Counted from the first letter of the stretch, positions 1 through 9,650 are shown. The stretch: 64,000 nt of DNA from Lichenicoccus sp964247695 (GCA_964247695.1 CAXTVI010000013.1:28232-92231); one strand, 5' to 3'. Program-made: numbers and translations. The notes: generated by a model from the letters alone, not told the origin.

Positions 1-1108
1 GCACGCCGACGATCACCAGAGCGGGTGCCGTCGCCTGGGCCGGAACGATGGCGATCAGCGGCCAGAAGAACAGGCTGGCACCGAACAGGGCGGCCACCAC
101 CACGCCGACAAGGCCGGTGCGGCCGCCGCTCTCGACGCCGGCGGCGGATTCGACGTAGGCGGCGACGGTCGGGCTGCCGAGCATCGCGCCGATGACCGAC
201 GCGATGCCATCCGCGAGATAGGCGCGGCGCGCGTTCGGGATGCGTCCATCTGCGTCCATCATGCCGCCGCGCCTGGTCACGCCGATCAGCGTTGCGGTGG
301 CAGAGAAGAAGTCCGACAGGAAGAAATACAAGGTGATCGGCAGCACCAGGAAGAAATGCGCGGTGAACTGGCGCACGTCGAAGGCGAACAGCAGGCGGCG
401 TGGGATGGTGGGGAGGGCGACGATCTGGTTCGGATACGGCGTCATCATCCGGCCGCCGCTCGCATGCACGAACAGGCCGACGATGCTGATCGCGACGATT
501 GACAGCAACAGCGCGCCCGGAATGCGCAGCGCCATCAGCACCGGCGTGAACAGCATGCCCAGGAACACGACCAGGACCGCAGGGTGCCGCAGGCTGGCGA
601 ACGAGACGCCGCCACGCGCGTCGTGCATGACGATGCCGCCATTCTTCAGCCCGAGATAGGCGATGAACAGTCCGATGCCGCATTGCAGTCCCAACCGGAT
701 GGCTTCCGGAAACCCCTGCACGAGCCGGTCCCGGAACCGCGTCAGCGACAGGCCGACGAAGATCAGCGCGCCGATCAGCACCATCGTGAGCGCGGTGCCG
801 TATGATAGTCCCATCCGCACCACGACGACCTGGGCGAACACGATGTTCGAGCCCATGCCCGGGGCAAGTGCGATCGGCAGCCGCGCGAACAGCGCCATGA
901 TGAGGGTGCCGACCATCGCGGCGAGCGCCGTGACCGTAATCAGGTCGTGCACATCGGCGCCGGTCGCCGACAGGATCGCCGGATTGACGACGACGATGTA
1001 GCTCATCGCGCCGAAGGTGGTGCACCCCGCGATGATCTCGCGGGAGACCGTGCTGCCGCTGGCGGGAATGCCGAAGCCCGATGCGCCGCCGCCTGCTCCA
1101 GGTCGCAT
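1..1108 (-). CDS. NCS2/AzgA-type purine permease, partial
   Basis: Inner-membrane nucleobase permease of the AzgA (hypoxanthine/adenine/guanine) branch of NCS2; proton-coupled uptake is the family role. The ATG at 1108 opens a frame that runs off the left edge after about 369 residues, so the C-terminus is missing. Visible AzgA hallmarks are the early segment FGAMSYIVVVNP, the following ALAPGMGSN motif, several hydrophobic helices, and a late region with SPTVAAYVES. It is divergent from the adenine-deaminase-like gene at 1226 with 117 bases between starts, which fits a shared regulatory region and a purine uptake/deamination pairing. Family is confident; the exact base transported cannot be told. 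Confidence 0.9.
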   Translation of the reverse strand, partial: MRPGAGGGASGFGIPASGSTVSREIIAGCTTFGAMSYIVVVNPAILSATGADVHDLITVTALAAMVGTLIMALFARLPIALAPGMGSNIVFAQVVVVRMGLSYGTALTMVLIGALIFVGLSLTRFRDRLVQGFPEAIRLGLQCGIGLFIAYLGLKNGGIVMHDARGGVSFASLRHPAVLVVFLGMLFTPVLMALRIPGALLLSIVAISIVGLFVHASGGRMMTPYPNQIVALPTIPRRLLFAFDVRQFTAHFFLVLPITLYFFLSDFFSATATLIGVTRRGGMMDADGRIPNARRAYLADGIASVIGAMLGSPTVAAYVESAAGVESGGRTGLVGVVVAALFGASLFFWPLIAIVPAQATAPALVIVGV

Positions 1109-1225
1109 CAAGGTGGTCAATCCATCAACTCCGCGCTCCACGGCCTGTGCTGGCCCGGTTCGTGCAAGATCCGCGCCGAGGAGCGGATGTCTGCTCGACT
1201 TGTTCCAACCAGCAGGTGAGCGTGG

Positions 1226-3085
1226 ATGCTGCCCAATGACCTGATCATCGACGCTGCCGACGAGGTCCGCATCAGGCAGGACCTGGTGCTGACGGCGCTC
1301 GGCCACCGTCCGGCCGACGTGGCGCTGCGGGTCGGCCGGCTGCTCGACGTGCATACGCGTCGTTGGCTGGACGACCAGGAAATCGTCATCAAGGGCCGGC
1401 GCATCGCCTGGGTCGGCCCGGTGGGCGGCTATCCCGGCGACGTCGGGGTTCGGCACGAGCGGCCCCACCTGTCGGCGGTGCCGGGCTTTGGCGAGGTGCA
1501 CAAGCATATCGAGAGCTCGCACCTGACGCCGGAGAACGAGGCGGCGCTGGTGCTGCCGCGCGGCAATACATGGACCTGTGAAGCCAGCCACGAGATGGCC
1601 AATGTCGACGGGCCGAACAACCTCGCGTTCTGGCTGCAGGCGCGGCGGCAGGGCTCGCCGCTCAAGATCTTCCCGCTGCCGGGCTCGGCTGTTCCCCCGA
1701 CCGCCTACGAGAAGAGCGGCGGGCATTTCGGCTATGCCGAGCAGTCGGCTTTCCTCAGGGACAGCCTGATGGTCGCCGGCCTCGACGAGGTGATGGACTG
1801 GCCGTCGGTCTGGAACCCCGAGAACCCGTCCTACGAGCGCATCTGGGGCATGATCCGGGCGACCTTCGAGCAGCGCGGCGTGGTCGAGGGCCATGGTGCC
1901 GGGTTGCGCGACCGGTCGGTGATCAACGCGTTCGCAGCCGCCGGGCTTGCCTCCGACCACGAGGTGGCGACCGTCCAGGAGGTGCTGGAGAAGCTGGCCG
2001 CCGGCATCTTCGTCGAGCTGCGGCCCAGGGCGCTGGGGACCGTGATCCCGGCGCTGCTGGCAGCGGGCCTCGCGGATTTTTCGCAAATGGCGCTGACCAC
2101 CGACGACCGCTCGGCGACGGATACGCTGCGGGATGGCGCCAGCGACCACAATGCGCGGGTGGCGATCGCGGCCGGGCTGCCGCCCGAGATCGCGATCCAG
2201 TGCGTGACGATCAATCCGGCGCGGCACATGCGGCTGACGCCCTGGGTCGGCAGCCTGTCGCCCGGGCGCTACGCGGATGTCGTCCTGCTGTCCGACCTGG
2301 CCAGCATCGACATCGCGGAAGTCTGGGCCGATGGCGCGCAGGTCTCCCGCGGCAAGCAGTATGTCGGCGCGATCCCGTCGATCGATTGGCCCGGCTGGGC
2401 CCGGGAGACCATCCGTGTCGGTCGGACATTGCAGGCTGGGGATTTCGCGATCAAGGCGGAGCCGGGTCGCGAGACGATGCAGGCGGCCGTGCTGCGTCCG
2501 TTCCACTGGGCCGACGAGTTCCTGACCGAGACGTTGCCTGTCGCGGACGGCGAGGTGCAGCGCGACGCGGCGCGCACCATTACCAAGTTCGCGCTGATCG
2601 ACCGGTATTCGGGCGACGGCCAGGTGTCGCGGATGTTCTGGCGCGGCTGCGGCCCGCGCGATCCGGACACCGCGCTGGGCTGCTCGGTGGCGCATGATTC
2701 GCACAATCTCTGGGTGGTCGGATCGTCGGATGCGGCAATGGCCATGGTTGTCAACCAGATTGCGGCGCAGCAGGGCGGCTGGGCGCTGGTGCGCGGCGGC
2801 CGCATGGTCGCCAGCGTCACCTACGAGATCGGCGGCCTGATGACGGCACGCTCCGCCGAGGCGCTGGATGCGGAAATGCAGTCGCTGTATCGAGCCGCGG
2901 ACGGTATCGACTGGATGTACGAGCCGACATACCAGGACAACTGGCCACCCGGTTTCCCGGAACGCCTGATCTTCGCCACCCTGACCTGCGCCCCGTGGCG
3001 CTGGGTGCTGGTGGCGCCGCACGCACGAGCGCCGGAAGGCTTCGTCAATGTGCAGACCGGTGCGACGCATCCGGTTGTCTGGTGA
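1226..3085 (+). CDS. ade: Adenine deaminase-like amidohydrolase
   Basis: Metal-dependent amidohydrolase resembling adenine deaminase (adenine to hypoxanthine plus ammonia). The 619 residues begin with the composite-domain strand (ALRVGRLLDVHTRRWL), followed by the metal-binding HxHIESS motif (PGFGEVHKHIESS near residue 90), a central TIM-barrel, and the family's C-terminal tail. The usual family motif is PGFIDAHVHIESS, so this copy has drifted at FID and AHV but keeps the spaced histidines. It is a little longer than typical Ade proteins (about 570-600). It is first in an operon running to about 9650. The ATG at 1238-like internal positions were not preferred because the start at 1226 follows a purine-rich AGCAGGTGAG. 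An adenosine or other purine-like substrate is possible. Confidence 0.8.
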   Translation: MLPNDLIIDAADEVRIRQDLVLTALGHRPADVALRVGRLLDVHTRRWLDDQEIVIKGRRIAWVGPVGGYPGDVGVRHERPHLSAVPGFGEVHKHIESSHLTPENEAALVLPRGNTWTCEASHEMANVDGPNNLAFWLQARRQGSPLKIFPLPGSAVPPTAYEKSGGHFGYAEQSAFLRDSLMVAGLDEVMDWPSVWNPENPSYERIWGMIRATFEQRGVVEGHGAGLRDRSVINAFAAAGLASDHEVATVQEVLEKLAAGIFVELRPRALGTVIPALLAAGLADFSQMALTTDDRSATDTLRDGASDHNARVAIAAGLPPEIAIQCVTINPARHMRLTPWVGSLSPGRYADVVLLSDLASIDIAEVWADGAQVSRGKQYVGAIPSIDWPGWARETIRVGRTLQAGDFAIKAEPGRETMQAAVLRPFHWADEFLTETLPVADGEVQRDAARTITKFALIDRYSGDGQVSRMFWRGCGPRDPDTALGCSVAHDSHNLWVVGSSDAAMAMVVNQIAAQQGGWALVRGGRMVASVTYEIGGLMTARSAEALDAEMQSLYRAADGIDWMYEPTYQDNWPPGFPERLIFATLTCAPWRWVLVAPHARAPEGFVNVQTGATHPVVW

Positions 3086-3104
3086 TGGACAGGCGCGCGC
3101 TGGC

Positions 3105-4085
3105 ATGAACGGGACAGCTATTGGCAGGCGCTCCCTGCTTGCGGCCGCCACGACGCTCGCGCTGCCGGCCCGTGCGGCCGAGGGCGGGAAGCCGTTGCGG
3201 CTGCTCACCAACTGGTTCGCCCAGGCCGAGCATGGCGGCTTCTATCAGGCGCAGGCGCTGGGGCTGTACGAGAAGGCCGGTCTGGACGCCGTCATCGCGA
3301 TGGGCGGCGCACAGGTGAACACGGTGCAGCTGCTGCTGGCCGGGCAGTGCGACATCGTGCTCGCGCAGCCCGATCAGGTCCTGCAGGGGATCGGGCGCGG
3401 ACTGCCGCTGGTCGCCATCGCGACGACGTTCCAGAAGAGCATCGGCGGCCTGCTCGTGCACCCGGACATCACCGGCTTCGAGCAGCTGCGCGGGCATCCG
3501 ATCCTGGTCAGTCCGGAAGGACGTGCCACCTTCTGGCCGTGGCTGCGCGCTCGCTACGGCTATACCGACGATCAGGCGGCTCCCTACACCTTCAACATCC
3601 AGCCGTTCCTCTTCAATCCGCGCCTCGCGATGCAGGCGTTCGCAACCTCCGAGCCCTATGCCGTGCAGCAGCGGCACGTCCCGTATCGTTTCCTGCTGCT
3701 CGCCGAAGCCGGCTATGCCGGGTTCGGCAACATGCTGGTCACCACGCGGGCCACTCTCGCCGCCCGCAAACCCGAGCTGTCGGCCTTCCTCCATGCCAGT
3801 GTCACCGGCTGGAAGGACGTGCTGACCGGCGATGCCACGCCCGCCCGGCGCGCCATCATGGCGGCGAACCCGCAGATGACCGCCGACCAGATCGACTGGT
3901 CGTTCGCCGAGCTGCGCCGGCTGCAGGCGGTCGCAGGTCCAGGGCAGTTCATCGGCCGCTTCGATGAGGGTCGGTGGGCGCGTATCCGGGCGATGGATGT
4001 CTCCACCGGGCTGATCCCGGCCTCGCTCGACTGGCAAGCGGCCTACACCACGCAATTCGACAGCGCGATGGATGTGACGCTGTGA
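3105..4085 (+). CDS. NMT1/THI5-like ABC substrate-binding protein
   Basis: Periplasmic solute-binding protein of the SsuA/THI5/NMT1 family, which binds small aromatic or N-heterocyclic ligands for ABC import. The ATG at 3105 gives 326 residues with a TAT-like leader (GRRSLLAAATTLALPARA) and then the family opening KPLRLLTNWFAQAEHGGFYQAQALGLYEKAGL. An upstream in-frame start at 3048 would lie inside the preceding gene, so 3105 is preferred. No ATPase or permease sits directly beside it; the best partners are the ABC genes at 10990 and 11775 in the same island. Ligand unknown; a pyrimidine or cyclic amide would fit the neighbours. Confidence 0.85.
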   Translation: MNGTAIGRRSLLAAATTLALPARAAEGGKPLRLLTNWFAQAEHGGFYQAQALGLYEKAGLDAVIAMGGAQVNTVQLLLAGQCDIVLAQPDQVLQGIGRGLPLVAIATTFQKSIGGLLVHPDITGFEQLRGHPILVSPEGRATFWPWLRARYGYTDDQAAPYTFNIQPFLFNPRLAMQAFATSEPYAVQQRHVPYRFLLLAEAGYAGFGNMLVTTRATLAARKPELSAFLHASVTGWKDVLTGDATPARRAIMAANPQMTADQIDWSFAELRRLQAVAGPGQFIGRFDEGRWARIRAMDVSTGLIPASLDWQAAYTTQFDSAMDVTL

Positions 4086-4930
4086 CCGACACAGGATTCT
4101 CGAAACGGCCGCCGGCGCGGCTGTGGCAGGAGATGAGCTGGCCAGAGTTCCGGCGGCTGCCGGCCGACACCGTGGCGGTGCTGCCGGTCGGCGCCATCGA
4201 GCAGCACGGCCCGCATCTGCCGGTTTGCGTCGATAGCTGCATCAACGGCGAGCTGCTGGCCCGGGCACTCGCGGCGGCGCCGGACGACCTGCCGGTCACC
4301 GCCCTGCCGATCCAGAGCGTCGGCAAGAGCGAGGAGCACATCTCCTATCCCGGAACCCTGCTGCTGTCGGCGGAGACGCTGACACGGGTGCTGACCGAAC
4401 TGGGCGAGAGCGTCGCGCGGGCCGGTGTGCGCCGGCTGCTGCTGCTGAACTCGCATGGCGGCCAGCCGCAGGTGCTCGACATCGTGGCCCGCACGCTACG
4501 CCGGACGCAGTCGATGTTCGTGGTCAATGCGAGCTGGGGGGCGCTCGGCATGCCGGACGGGTTGTTCACCGCCGAGGAGCGCCGGTTCGGCATCCATGGC
4601 GGCGAGATCGAGACATCGCTGATGCTGCATCTGCGTCCGGATCTCGTGCGCATGGACCGCGCGCAGGTTTTCCGTTCGGCGGCGATGGATCTCGCGACCG
4701 AAGGCGCGGTGCTGGAAGCGGAGGGCCGCGTCGGCTTTGGCTGGCTGACCCAGGATCTGCATGTCGCCGGCGCGTGCGGCAACGCGCTGGCCGCCACCGC
4801 CGAGAAGGGGCGTCTGGTCGCCGAACACCAGGTGGCGCGTTTCCTGCGCCTGGTCCGCGAGATGGCCGGATACGATCTCGGGCGGCTGCGCCCGGACCAT
4901 GCGATCGAAGCGGGAGAGGGCGGCCCATGA
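4082..4930 (+). CDS. Creatininase-family amidohydrolase
   Basis: Metal-dependent amide hydrolase of the creatininase/MftE/ArfB superfamily, which opens cyclic or formyl amides. The GTG at 4082 overlaps the previous stop as GTGA, giving 282 residues. Conserved metal-site motifs are visible: LPVGAIEQHGPHLPVCVD near residue 40, NSHGGQ near 120, and GIHGGEIETSLM near 170. The C-terminus overlaps the next gene by ATGA, so the genes are translationally coupled. Creatinine itself is only one possible substrate; the operon context (adenine-deaminase-like enzyme, isochorismatase, binding protein) suggests a ring-opening step on an N-heterocycle. Confidence 0.88.
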   Translation: MTDTGFSKRPPARLWQEMSWPEFRRLPADTVAVLPVGAIEQHGPHLPVCVDSCINGELLARALAAAPDDLPVTALPIQSVGKSEEHISYPGTLLLSAETLTRVLTELGESVARAGVRRLLLLNSHGGQPQVLDIVARTLRRTQSMFVVNASWGALGMPDGLFTAEERRFGIHGGEIETSLMLHLRPDLVRMDRAQVFRSAAMDLATEGAVLEAEGRVGFGWLTQDLHVAGACGNALAATAEKGRLVAEHQVARFLRLVREMAGYDLGRLRPDHAIEAGEGGP

Positions 4931-6312
4931 CCAGGACCGACTGCAACATCGACGGTTTCCTCGCCGCGCTGGGGGAGGTGCCGGCGCAGACCGACCCGGT
5001 GCTGGTACGGCGCAAGAGCCGCGACTTCTTCTGGTACAGCCCGGTGCTCAAGCGGCAGCTCGAGGGACTGGTGGCCGACCTCGTTGTGCAGCCCCGCGAC
5101 GAGGCGGAACTGCTCCACGTGGCCAGCATGGCCCGGCTGCATGGCGTGCCGCTCACGACGCGCGGCGGCGGCACCGGCAATTACGGCCAGGCGGTGCCGC
5201 TGCAGGGCGGCGCGGTGCTCGACATGGGAAGTTTCGACCGGCTGCTCTGGGTGCGGGACGGTATTGCCCGCGTGCAGGCGGGGATGAACCTGCTGGCGCT
5301 GGACCGCGCGCTGCGCGCCCAGGGCCACGAGATCCGCCTGTATCCCTCGACGAAGCGTACCGCGTCGCTCGGCGGCTTCATCTGCGGCGGCTCCGGCGGC
5401 ATCGGCTCGGTGACGTGGGGCGGCCTGCGCGACCGTGGCAACCTGCTGGCGGTGCGCGTGGTGACGCTGCAGGACCCGCCGGAGGCGATCGAGCTGCGCG
5501 GCGCCGAAACGGACGCGATCAACCACGCCTACGGCACCACCGCCATCGTCACGGAACTCGAGATCCCGGTGCAGCCTGCCATATCCTGGCGCGAGGCCGC
5601 CTGGAGCTTTCCGGAGTTTTCCGCTGCCGCCGGCTTCGGGCTCGCGCTGGCAGCCCAGGCCGGCATCGAGAAGAAGCTGGTCACCGTCACCGACGGGCCG
5701 CTGACGCCGTTTTTCGCGCCGCTGCGCGAGATGGCGCCGCAGGAGCATTCGCTGGCCATCACGCTGGTGGCGCCGGGCGGGATGGCACCGGCGCGCGCCC
5801 TCGCGCACCAGTTCGGCGGTACGCTGCGCCACGAGGGCGATCTCGCCGAGGCGGAGGACGATCCCGCGCGCACGCCGCTCTACGAGCTGACCTGGAACCA
5901 CACCACGCTGCAGGTGCTCAAGCGCGACCGCGGGTATACCTACCTGCAGTGCCTGTACCAGCCGGACGGGCTGCTGGAGCGGATCGAGCGAATACGCGCC
6001 CGGTTCGGCGACGAGCTGATGATGCATCTCGAATTCATGCCATTGGGCAGTGCCGCCGGACGCATGACCTGCTCGGCGCTGCCGGTCCTGCGCTACACCA
6101 CCGAGGCACGGCTCGATGAGATCATCCGGCTGCACGAGGCGGACGGAGTGCTGATCGCCAACCCGCATGTGTTCACCGTCGAGGATGGCGGCATCCACCG
6201 CGTTGCTTCGCCCGATCTGGCCGCCGCCAAGGCACGGTTCGATCCGCTCGGGCTGCTCAACCCGGGCAAGCTGCGCAGCGCGCCGGCAAGGCCCGGCGTC
6301 GCCGCCGCATGA
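4927..6312 (+). CDS. FAD-binding (GlcD/PCMH-type) oxidoreductase
   Basis: Flavoprotein oxidase/dehydrogenase with an N-terminal FAD-binding PCMH domain, as in GlcD and related enzymes. The ATG at 4927 is inside the ATGA overlap with the creatininase gene and gives 461 residues. The FAD-binding signatures are TTRGGGTGNYGQAVPL near residue 80 and GGFICGGSGGIGS near 150; the C-terminus ends with FDPLGLLNPGK, the usual closing motif of this family. It probably oxidises an intermediate of the pathway encoded around it. No signal peptide is seen, so it should be cytoplasmic. Substrate unknown. Confidence 0.87.
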   Translation: MTRTDCNIDGFLAALGEVPAQTDPVLVRRKSRDFFWYSPVLKRQLEGLVADLVVQPRDEAELLHVASMARLHGVPLTTRGGGTGNYGQAVPLQGGAVLDMGSFDRLLWVRDGIARVQAGMNLLALDRALRAQGHEIRLYPSTKRTASLGGFICGGSGGIGSVTWGGLRDRGNLLAVRVVTLQDPPEAIELRGAETDAINHAYGTTAIVTELEIPVQPAISWREAAWSFPEFSAAAGFGLALAAQAGIEKKLVTVTDGPLTPFFAPLREMAPQEHSLAITLVAPGGMAPARALAHQFGGTLRHEGDLAEAEDDPARTPLYELTWNHTTLQVLKRDRGYTYLQCLYQPDGLLERIERIRARFGDELMMHLEFMPLGSAAGRMTCSALPVLRYTTEARLDEIIRLHEADGVLIANPHVFTVEDGGIHRVASPDLAAAKARFDPLGLLNPGKLRSAPARPGVAAA

Positions 6313-7973
6313 GCAGGCTTGCCGTGCGGCCGCCGCGCACGGAATCAATGACCACGCGCGACGGTATCACCCTGGTCGCCGACATCTGGGAGCCGGCGAC
6401 GGGTGGCCCGCATCCTGTGCTGCTGATGCGGCAGGCCTATGGCCGCCGCATCGGCACCTCGCTGTGCTACGCGCCGCCGGCCTGGTACGCGTCGCATGGG
6501 TACATCGTCGTGCTGCAGGATGCGCGCGGCCGCGGCGACAGCGGCGGCGCGTTCGAGCTGTTCCGGTTCGAGGCGCAGGACGGCGCCGACACGGTGACGT
6601 GGGCGGCGACGCTGCCGAACGCCAATGGCCGGGTCGGCATGTTCGGCTTCTCGTTCCAGGGCACCAACCAGTTGCTGGCGCTGAGCGAACCGTGCCCGGC
6701 ACTGCGCGCGGTGGCGCCGGCGATGATCGGCTGGGACCTGCGCACCGACTGGGCGTACGAGAACGGCGCGTTCCCGCTGCGCGCCAACCTGGGCTGGGCG
6801 ACGCAACTGATGGCGGAGACCGCGCGCCGGGCCGGCGATGACGCGGCGCAGGCCGAGCTGCTTGCCGCCAGCCGGGCGCTGCCGCTGAACGGGGCCCGGC
6901 CGGGACGACCGGACTACATGCAGCGGCTCGGCCATTGGGGCCACTATGCCGGCTGGGCGGATCGCCCGGAGGACGATGCGGACTGGCGCGCGATCTCGCC
7001 CTCGGCGCATCTCGACGCCATTATCGCCAACCGCCCGGCAGTGTTCCTGATCGGCGGGTGGTACGACAGCCACCTGCCGGGCACGCTGGCTGCCTGGAGG
7101 GCGCTGCACGAACGGGTGCCGCTGCGCCTGGTGGTCGGGCCGTGGGCGCATTTCCCCTGGGACCGCCGGATCGGCGACCGCGATTTCGGCAGCGAGGCGA
7201 TCACCGACATCGACCAGCAGCAGGTTGCCTGGTTCGATAGCTGGCTCAAGAGGGCTGGCTCCCCCGATCCCGAAAGCGTCGTGCGGCTGTTCGACATGGG
7301 GGCGCAGTGCTGGCGCGAAATGCCGGCGCTGCCGGACCCTTCCATATCGATGTGGCCGACAGCCGGCGGCCGTGCCGCCATCGACATGCGCGACGGCCGG
7401 CTCGAGCCGGAGCCGGGGGCGCCGTCGGAGGAATATCTGGTGCACGATCCGTGGCGGCCGCCGGCGCCCTGCGGCGGCAGCTTCGGACAGCCGCCGGGCC
7501 CGGTCGACCGGCACGCCACCGACGCCCGCGCCGACGTGCTCACCTTCACCGCCGAGCCGTTCACCCAGCAGCACCTGCTGTGCGGCGCGCTCGCACTGGC
7601 GCTCGAGGTCACGGCCGACGGCGCCTTCGACCTGCACGCCACCGTGTCCGTCGTCGCTACCGGCGGCGCCACCTGGGCGCTCGCCGAGGGCTATGGCAGC
7701 TTCGATCGCGACCACGGACTGTGTCATCTGCCGCTGCGCGCCACCTGCGTCACGCTGGCACCCGGCGAACGCCTGCGTCTCTCGGTGGCCGCTGCCTGCT
7801 TCCCGGCCTTTGCGGTCAATCCGGGCAGCGGCGAACGGCCGTGGGATGCAGCCCTCGCGTCGCTGCGCGTAGTGACGCTGACCGTGCGGACCGGTGCCGG
7901 TTCCGTCCTGCACCTGCCGCTCGGCCCGGCATTTGCATCGGCCTCGTCCAGCTCAAGCGAGGTCTCGTCATGA
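6309..7973 (+). CDS. CocE/NonD-type alpha/beta hydrolase
   Basis: Serine hydrolase of the X-Pro dipeptidyl-peptidase/cocaine esterase group (S15), acting on esters or amides. It has 554 residues and starts at an ATG overlapping the previous stop. The nucleophile elbow is GFSFQG with Ser115; LQDARGRGDSGG precedes it. The acid/histidine region is GGWYDSHLPG and GPWAHFPWD near residues 250-290, and the C-terminal jelly-roll typical of CocE follows (about 370-550). It is translationally coupled to the cupin gene by a TCATGATG junction. Probably a hydrolytic step of the same catabolic operon; the substrate cannot be deduced. Confidence 0.87.
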   Translation: MSRLAVRPPRTESMTTRDGITLVADIWEPATGGPHPVLLMRQAYGRRIGTSLCYAPPAWYASHGYIVVLQDARGRGDSGGAFELFRFEAQDGADTVTWAATLPNANGRVGMFGFSFQGTNQLLALSEPCPALRAVAPAMIGWDLRTDWAYENGAFPLRANLGWATQLMAETARRAGDDAAQAELLAASRALPLNGARPGRPDYMQRLGHWGHYAGWADRPEDDADWRAISPSAHLDAIIANRPAVFLIGGWYDSHLPGTLAAWRALHERVPLRLVVGPWAHFPWDRRIGDRDFGSEAITDIDQQQVAWFDSWLKRAGSPDPESVVRLFDMGAQCWREMPALPDPSISMWPTAGGRAAIDMRDGRLEPEPGAPSEEYLVHDPWRPPAPCGGSFGQPPGPVDRHATDARADVLTFTAEPFTQQHLLCGALALALEVTADGAFDLHATVSVVATGGATWALAEGYGSFDRDHGLCHLPLRATCVTLAPGERLRLSVAAACFPAFAVNPGSGERPWDAALASLRVVTLTVRTGAGSVLHLPLGPAFASASSSSSEVSS

Positions 7974-8395
7974 TGAACGTCGTCACCAGGCGTCCCGTCT
8001 CGGAGGTCGATGCGTTCCGCATCGCGCCAGGCGACAGCAACTATTTCGCGCTGCTGCTGGACAAGACGGCCGGGGGAACCGATGCGGTCTGCGTCGTCGA
8101 GATCTTCACCGTCGGCGGCCGCACGCCGCCCAACACCCATGCCGCCGCCGACGAATTCTTCTATGTGCTGAGCGGCACCGGGATCGCCCGATGCGACGGT
8201 CGCGAGGTCCCCTTGCGCAAGGGAGATGCGCTGCTGGTCAAGCCGGGAGCCGAGCACGTGGTGGAAAACACCGGCGACGCCAAGCTCTACACCCTGACGG
8301 TGATGACGCCGAACGAGGGATTCGCCGAGCTGATACGGAGCGGCGAGCGCGTGCATCTCGATGCCGAGGATCTCGCGGTGCTCTGCGACGAATGA
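7970..8395 (+). CDS. Single-domain cupin protein
   Basis: Small beta-barrel cupin of 141 residues. The cupin motif 1 is degenerate (PPNTHAAADEFFYVLSGTG, residues about 45-65: one His and the Glu are retained), and motif 2 (GDALLVKPGAEHVVENTGD, about 83-102) keeps the last His. Two adjacent ATG codons (7970 and 7973) could serve; the first overlaps the CocE stop. Its stop overlaps the ATG of the isochorismatase gene. Small cupins in catabolic operons act as isomerases, dioxygenases or ligand-binding proteins; nothing here discriminates. Confidence 0.82.
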   Translation: MMNVVTRRPVSEVDAFRIAPGDSNYFALLLDKTAGGTDAVCVVEIFTVGGRTPPNTHAAADEFFYVLSGTGIARCDGREVPLRKGDALLVKPGAEHVVENTGDAKLYTLTVMTPNEGFAELIRSGERVHLDAEDLAVLCDE

Positions 8396-9159
8396 AACCT
8401 CTCGGCAGCGTCGCGCACAATGCCTGGCACGTCTCCCCGGACGAGGTCGACACCGTGCGTCGGCGACGCGAGACGGTGCCGCGCCTGATTGCCGCCCTGC
8501 CGCGCCCGGTGCGCATCGATCTCGCCGCGACCGCAATGATCGTGATCGACATGCAGAACGATTTCTGCCACCCGACCGGCTGGCTCGCCGGCATCGGTGT
8601 CGATGTGGCGCCGGCGCGGGCACCGGTCGAGCCGCTGTGCCGCCTGCTGCCGGCGCTCCGGGCGCAGTCGGTGCCGGTGCTCTGGGTGAACTGGGGCAAC
8701 CGGCCCGACCGGCTCAACCTGAGCCCGTCGCTGCACCACGTGTACGATCCGCATGGCAAAGGGGTGGGGCTGGGTGCGCCGCTGGCGGCGGATGGATCGC
8801 GCGTGCTGGAGGCGGGTGGCTGGAGTGCCGCCATCATCGACGAGTTGCAGCCAGCGCCTCAGGACGTGCATGTCGCCAAGTATCGCATGTCGGGCTTCTG
8901 GGACACGCCGCTCGACAGCATCCTGCGCAACCTGCGTGTCGACACGCTGCTGTTCGCGGGCGTCAATGTCGACCAGTGCGTGATGGCGACGCTGCAGGAC
9001 GCCAGTTGCCTCGGGTATGACTGCGTGCTGGTCGATGACTGCGCCGCGACCACCTCGCCCGACTTCTGCCTGCAGGCGACACGCTACAATATCCGGCAGT
9101 GCTACGGTTTCACGACCGACGCCGACGCGCTGATCGAGGCGGCCAACGCGTCGGCATGA
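8392..9159 (+). CDS. Isochorismatase-family cysteine amidohydrolase
   Basis: Cysteine hydrolase related to RutB, N-carbamoylsarcosine amidase and biuret hydrolase, enzymes that split carbamoyl or ureido amides. The catalytic triad is visible: Asp53 (VIDMQNDFC), Lys163 (VAKYRMSGF) and Cys196 (GVNVDQCVMAT). The 255 residues include an N-terminal extension (HNAWHVSPDEVD) like that of RutB-type enzymes. The ATG at 8392 overlaps the cupin stop, and the end overlaps the DUF2165 start, so it is translationally coupled on both sides. Releasing ammonia or carbamate from a ring-opened intermediate is a reasonable role; the exact substrate is inferred only from context. Confidence 0.88.
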   Translation: MKPLGSVAHNAWHVSPDEVDTVRRRRETVPRLIAALPRPVRIDLAATAMIVIDMQNDFCHPTGWLAGIGVDVAPARAPVEPLCRLLPALRAQSVPVLWVNWGNRPDRLNLSPSLHHVYDPHGKGVGLGAPLAADGSRVLEAGGWSAAIIDELQPAPQDVHVAKYRMSGFWDTPLDSILRNLRVDTLLFAGVNVDQCVMATLQDASCLGYDCVLVDDCAATTSPDFCLQATRYNIRQCYGFTTDADALIEAANASA

Positions 9160-9650
9160 TACCGAACCGTGCCGCCCGCATCGCGAAGACCGGCATGGTG
9201 TTCAGCCTCGCCGCCTTTGCGCTCCTGGTCGCGTTCAACAACGTCACCGATTACCGGTCGAACTTCCTGTTCGTGCAGCATGTGCTCGACATGGACACGA
9301 CATTCCCCGGCAACGCCCTGCGATGGCGCGCGATGGGGCTGCCGCTGGAATGGCACGCGGCCTACCTCGCGATCATCCTCGGCGAAATTGTCACCGGCGT
9401 GCTGTTCACCGTCGCCGGTGTGCGGATGCTGTACGCCCGTGCCGCCGCGTCCGAGGTGTTCTCAGAAGCCAGTCGGCTTGTGCATTACGGGACGCTGGCC
9501 GGTTTCCTGGTCTGGTTCACGGGTTTCACAGTCGTCGGCGGCGAGTGGTTCGCGATGTGGCAGTCCCGCACCTGGAACGGCCAGGAGCCCGCCTTCCGCT
9601 TCTTCATTACCATGCTGGCGGTCGGGCTCTACGTGCATCAGTCGGAATGA
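9156..9650 (+). CDS. DUF2165-family small integral membrane protein
   Basis: Membrane protein of 164 residues with four hydrophobic segments (roughly 13-30, 66-88, 105-125 and 142-160) and the DUF2165 features FNNVTDYRSNFLFVQHVLDMD and GGEWFAMWQSRTWNGQEPAFRF. Function of the family is unknown. The ATG at 9156 overlaps the isochorismatase stop by four bases, making this the last gene of the operon. Its 3' end overlaps the 3' end of the convergent deaminase gene by 13 bases. Confidence 0.85.
   Translation: MIPNRAARIAKTGMVFSLAAFALLVAFNNVTDYRSNFLFVQHVLDMDTTFPGNALRWRAMGLPLEWHAAYLAIILGEIVTGVLFTVAGVRMLYARAAASEVFSEASRLVHYGTLAGFLVWFTGFTVVGGEWFAMWQSRTWNGQEPAFRFFITMLAVGLYVHQSE

Noticed and set aside
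4345..6348. Long open frame of 667 codons on the minus strand
   Set aside because: It lies opposite the creatininase and FAD-oxidase genes, which have full motif sets; its translation is Arg/His/Gln-rich, as expected for the antisense of GC-rich genes.
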